Source: Anaerolineae bacterium | GTDB lineage: Bacteria > Chloroflexota > Anaerolineae > Aggregatilineales > Phototrophicaceae | NCBI GenBank assembly: GCA_022841825.1 | Contig: JALHQT010000001.1 | Location: forward strand, 1,240,001 to 1,304,000 | Length of the DNA: 64,000 bases | Reading direction: 5' to 3' | In this document: positions 63,286 to 64,000 of the stretch, piece after piece | Position numbering within the stretch: position 1 is the stretch's first letter | How the letters are laid out: every line of letters starts with the position of its first letter | The notes under the pieces: generated by a model | Database searches by the model: none | The model's input: the letters and a program-made list of their open reading frames with translations, nothing else | What the model was told of the DNA's origin: nothing | Made by a program: the position numbers and the translations under genes

Positions 63286-64000
63286 TTACACCTGTGATCT
63301 CAGCGCCGCGAACGCCTCCTGCTCGACCGCCAGAATTCCGCGAATGTGTTCCGCCATTTCCTGGCGGAGCGTCTCTGACTCATCGTCGCTCAATGGGAAC
63401 TGCTGCGACGCCTGCACCTTGAGTTCGTTGAGCCGCGCTTCAACGGTATGGCGCTCCGCCCGGCTTTGCGCCGCACCTGTGTTGACGAACAGCTCGTACT
63501 CACGGCACAGCAGCTCGCGCGCCTCCTTCAGCATGGGTGCAGAGTCCGGCAGCACCGCGCGCGTAAGAGCGCCCCAGCGGCGCGCCGAATCGCGGAACAT
63601 GCCGCTGATTTCGCCCAAGCCGGGTTTGTTCATGAGAGCGGCTGCTTCATCCAGGAAATCCGCATAGATATGCCGCGCGCCACTGCCGCCCGTGTAAAAG
63701 ACCTCAATGTACTTATAGGTTGTGAGCAGTCCTTCCCACATCCGGCTGCCCGGCGCAAACATCTTCGCCCAGCTCCCCTTGCCCTTAGGGCTTGTCAGCA
63801 GACCGACCCACTTTTCATACGCCGCAAAACCCCAACTGCTTGCCGCGCCCACAGGCGGTTTTCCCGTGAAGATATCGATGCAAGCGCGGATGCCCGCCTC
63901 CACCGCCAGCGGGAGCCTGGACTCGTCCGGCGCGCCCAACGTCAGCATCCGATGGCGCGTCTTTGCGATGCGCACCCGCGCCCGCGCAAAAGTGTCCAGG
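63286..64000 (-). CDS. BtrH/DUF4872 family protein, partial (cut by window end)
   Basis: About 238 residues are visible and the frame is open at the right edge (last codons read LDTFARARVRIAKTR). Segments GSWAKMFAPGSRMWEGLLTTYKYIEVFYTGGSGARHIYADFLDEAA and MFRDSARRWGALTRAVLPDS match the DUF4872 region of butirosin BtrH-like proteins, whose N-terminal half has a cysteine transferase fold. Only the C-terminal part is present here. The internal GTG at 63975 is not the true start. Function unknown in this context. Confidence 0.7.
   Translation of the reverse strand, partial: LDTFARARVRIAKTRHRMLTLGAPDESRLPLAVEAGIRACIDIFTGKPPVGAASSWGFAAYEKWVGLLTSPKGKGSWAKMFAPGSRMWEGLLTTYKYIEVFYTGGSGARHIYADFLDEAAALMNKPGLGEISGMFRDSARRWGALTRAVLPDSAPMLKEARELLCREYELFVNTGAAQSRAERHTVEARLNELKVQASQQFPLSDDESETLRQEMAEHIRGILAVEQEAFAALRSQV

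Overview
The window reads as chromosomal DNA of a moderately GC-rich, free-living heterotrophic bacterium. A Chloroflexota (Anaerolineae-like) host is the best guess. It rests on indirect signs: many large membrane or secreted proteins with Pro/Thr-rich linkers, an FHA domain fused to glycosyltransferases, a transmembrane kinase-like giant, LysM proteins with tandem modules, and paired B12-binding radical SAM proteins. No rRNA or tRNA gene was seen, so the placement is an inference. About 54 protein genes are called; the last is cut by the right edge.

Layout. 0.1-11.1 kb: amidotransferase-like protein, M20 hydrolase, NYN nuclease, GT-C membrane glycosyltransferase, sugar isomerase, thioredoxin-like DsbA protein and a 1440-residue kinase-like membrane protein. 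11.2-21.6 kb: dtd, a small membrane protein, an MFS exporter, then secA, followed at once by a winged-helix protein, two paralogous 3-TM proteins and a metallo-hydrolase; a second GT-C enzyme, a lipoprotein and ribosomal protein L25 with a clear promoter and terminator. 21.6-33.8 kb: gyrA, ribulokinase, mreB-mreC, tilS, an orphan response regulator, a secreted GH3 enzyme and a LysM protein. 33.8-44.1 kb: hexose-phosphate mutase, esterase, a Clp ATPase with a degenerate first ATPase domain, then a GT39-like enzyme and an FHA-GT2-GT2 fusion. 44.3-49.8 kb: methyltransferases, a flippase, a MerR/TipAS regulator, a B12 radical SAM protein. 49.8-58.2 kb: a neprosin-type lipoprotein peptidase next to a free-standing copy of its propeptide-like domain, a DUF4139 protein, tryptophan 2,3-dioxygenase, PemK overlapping a HEAT-repeat protein, and a second B12 radical SAM protein. 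58.3-64 kb: ECF sigma factor with a membrane partner, monooxygenase, amidohydrolase, Mut7-C protein, zinc ribbon, and a partial BtrH/DUF4872 protein.

The most striking property is the density of short dispersed repeats. At least 13 copies of a 25-bp GTAG-headed palindrome (REP type) occur alone or as inverted pairs, with stem bases that change on both sides so that pairing is kept. Several lie inside open reading frames (tilS, GH3 signal peptide, flippase, methyltransferase, radical SAM, amidohydrolase), and one supplies a stop codon. Three further inverted-repeat or heptamer families and a 209-bp element with perfect 18-bp terminal inverted repeats and four hairpins are also present. No REP-associated transposase (RAYT) gene lies in the window, so any mobilising enzyme must be elsewhere.
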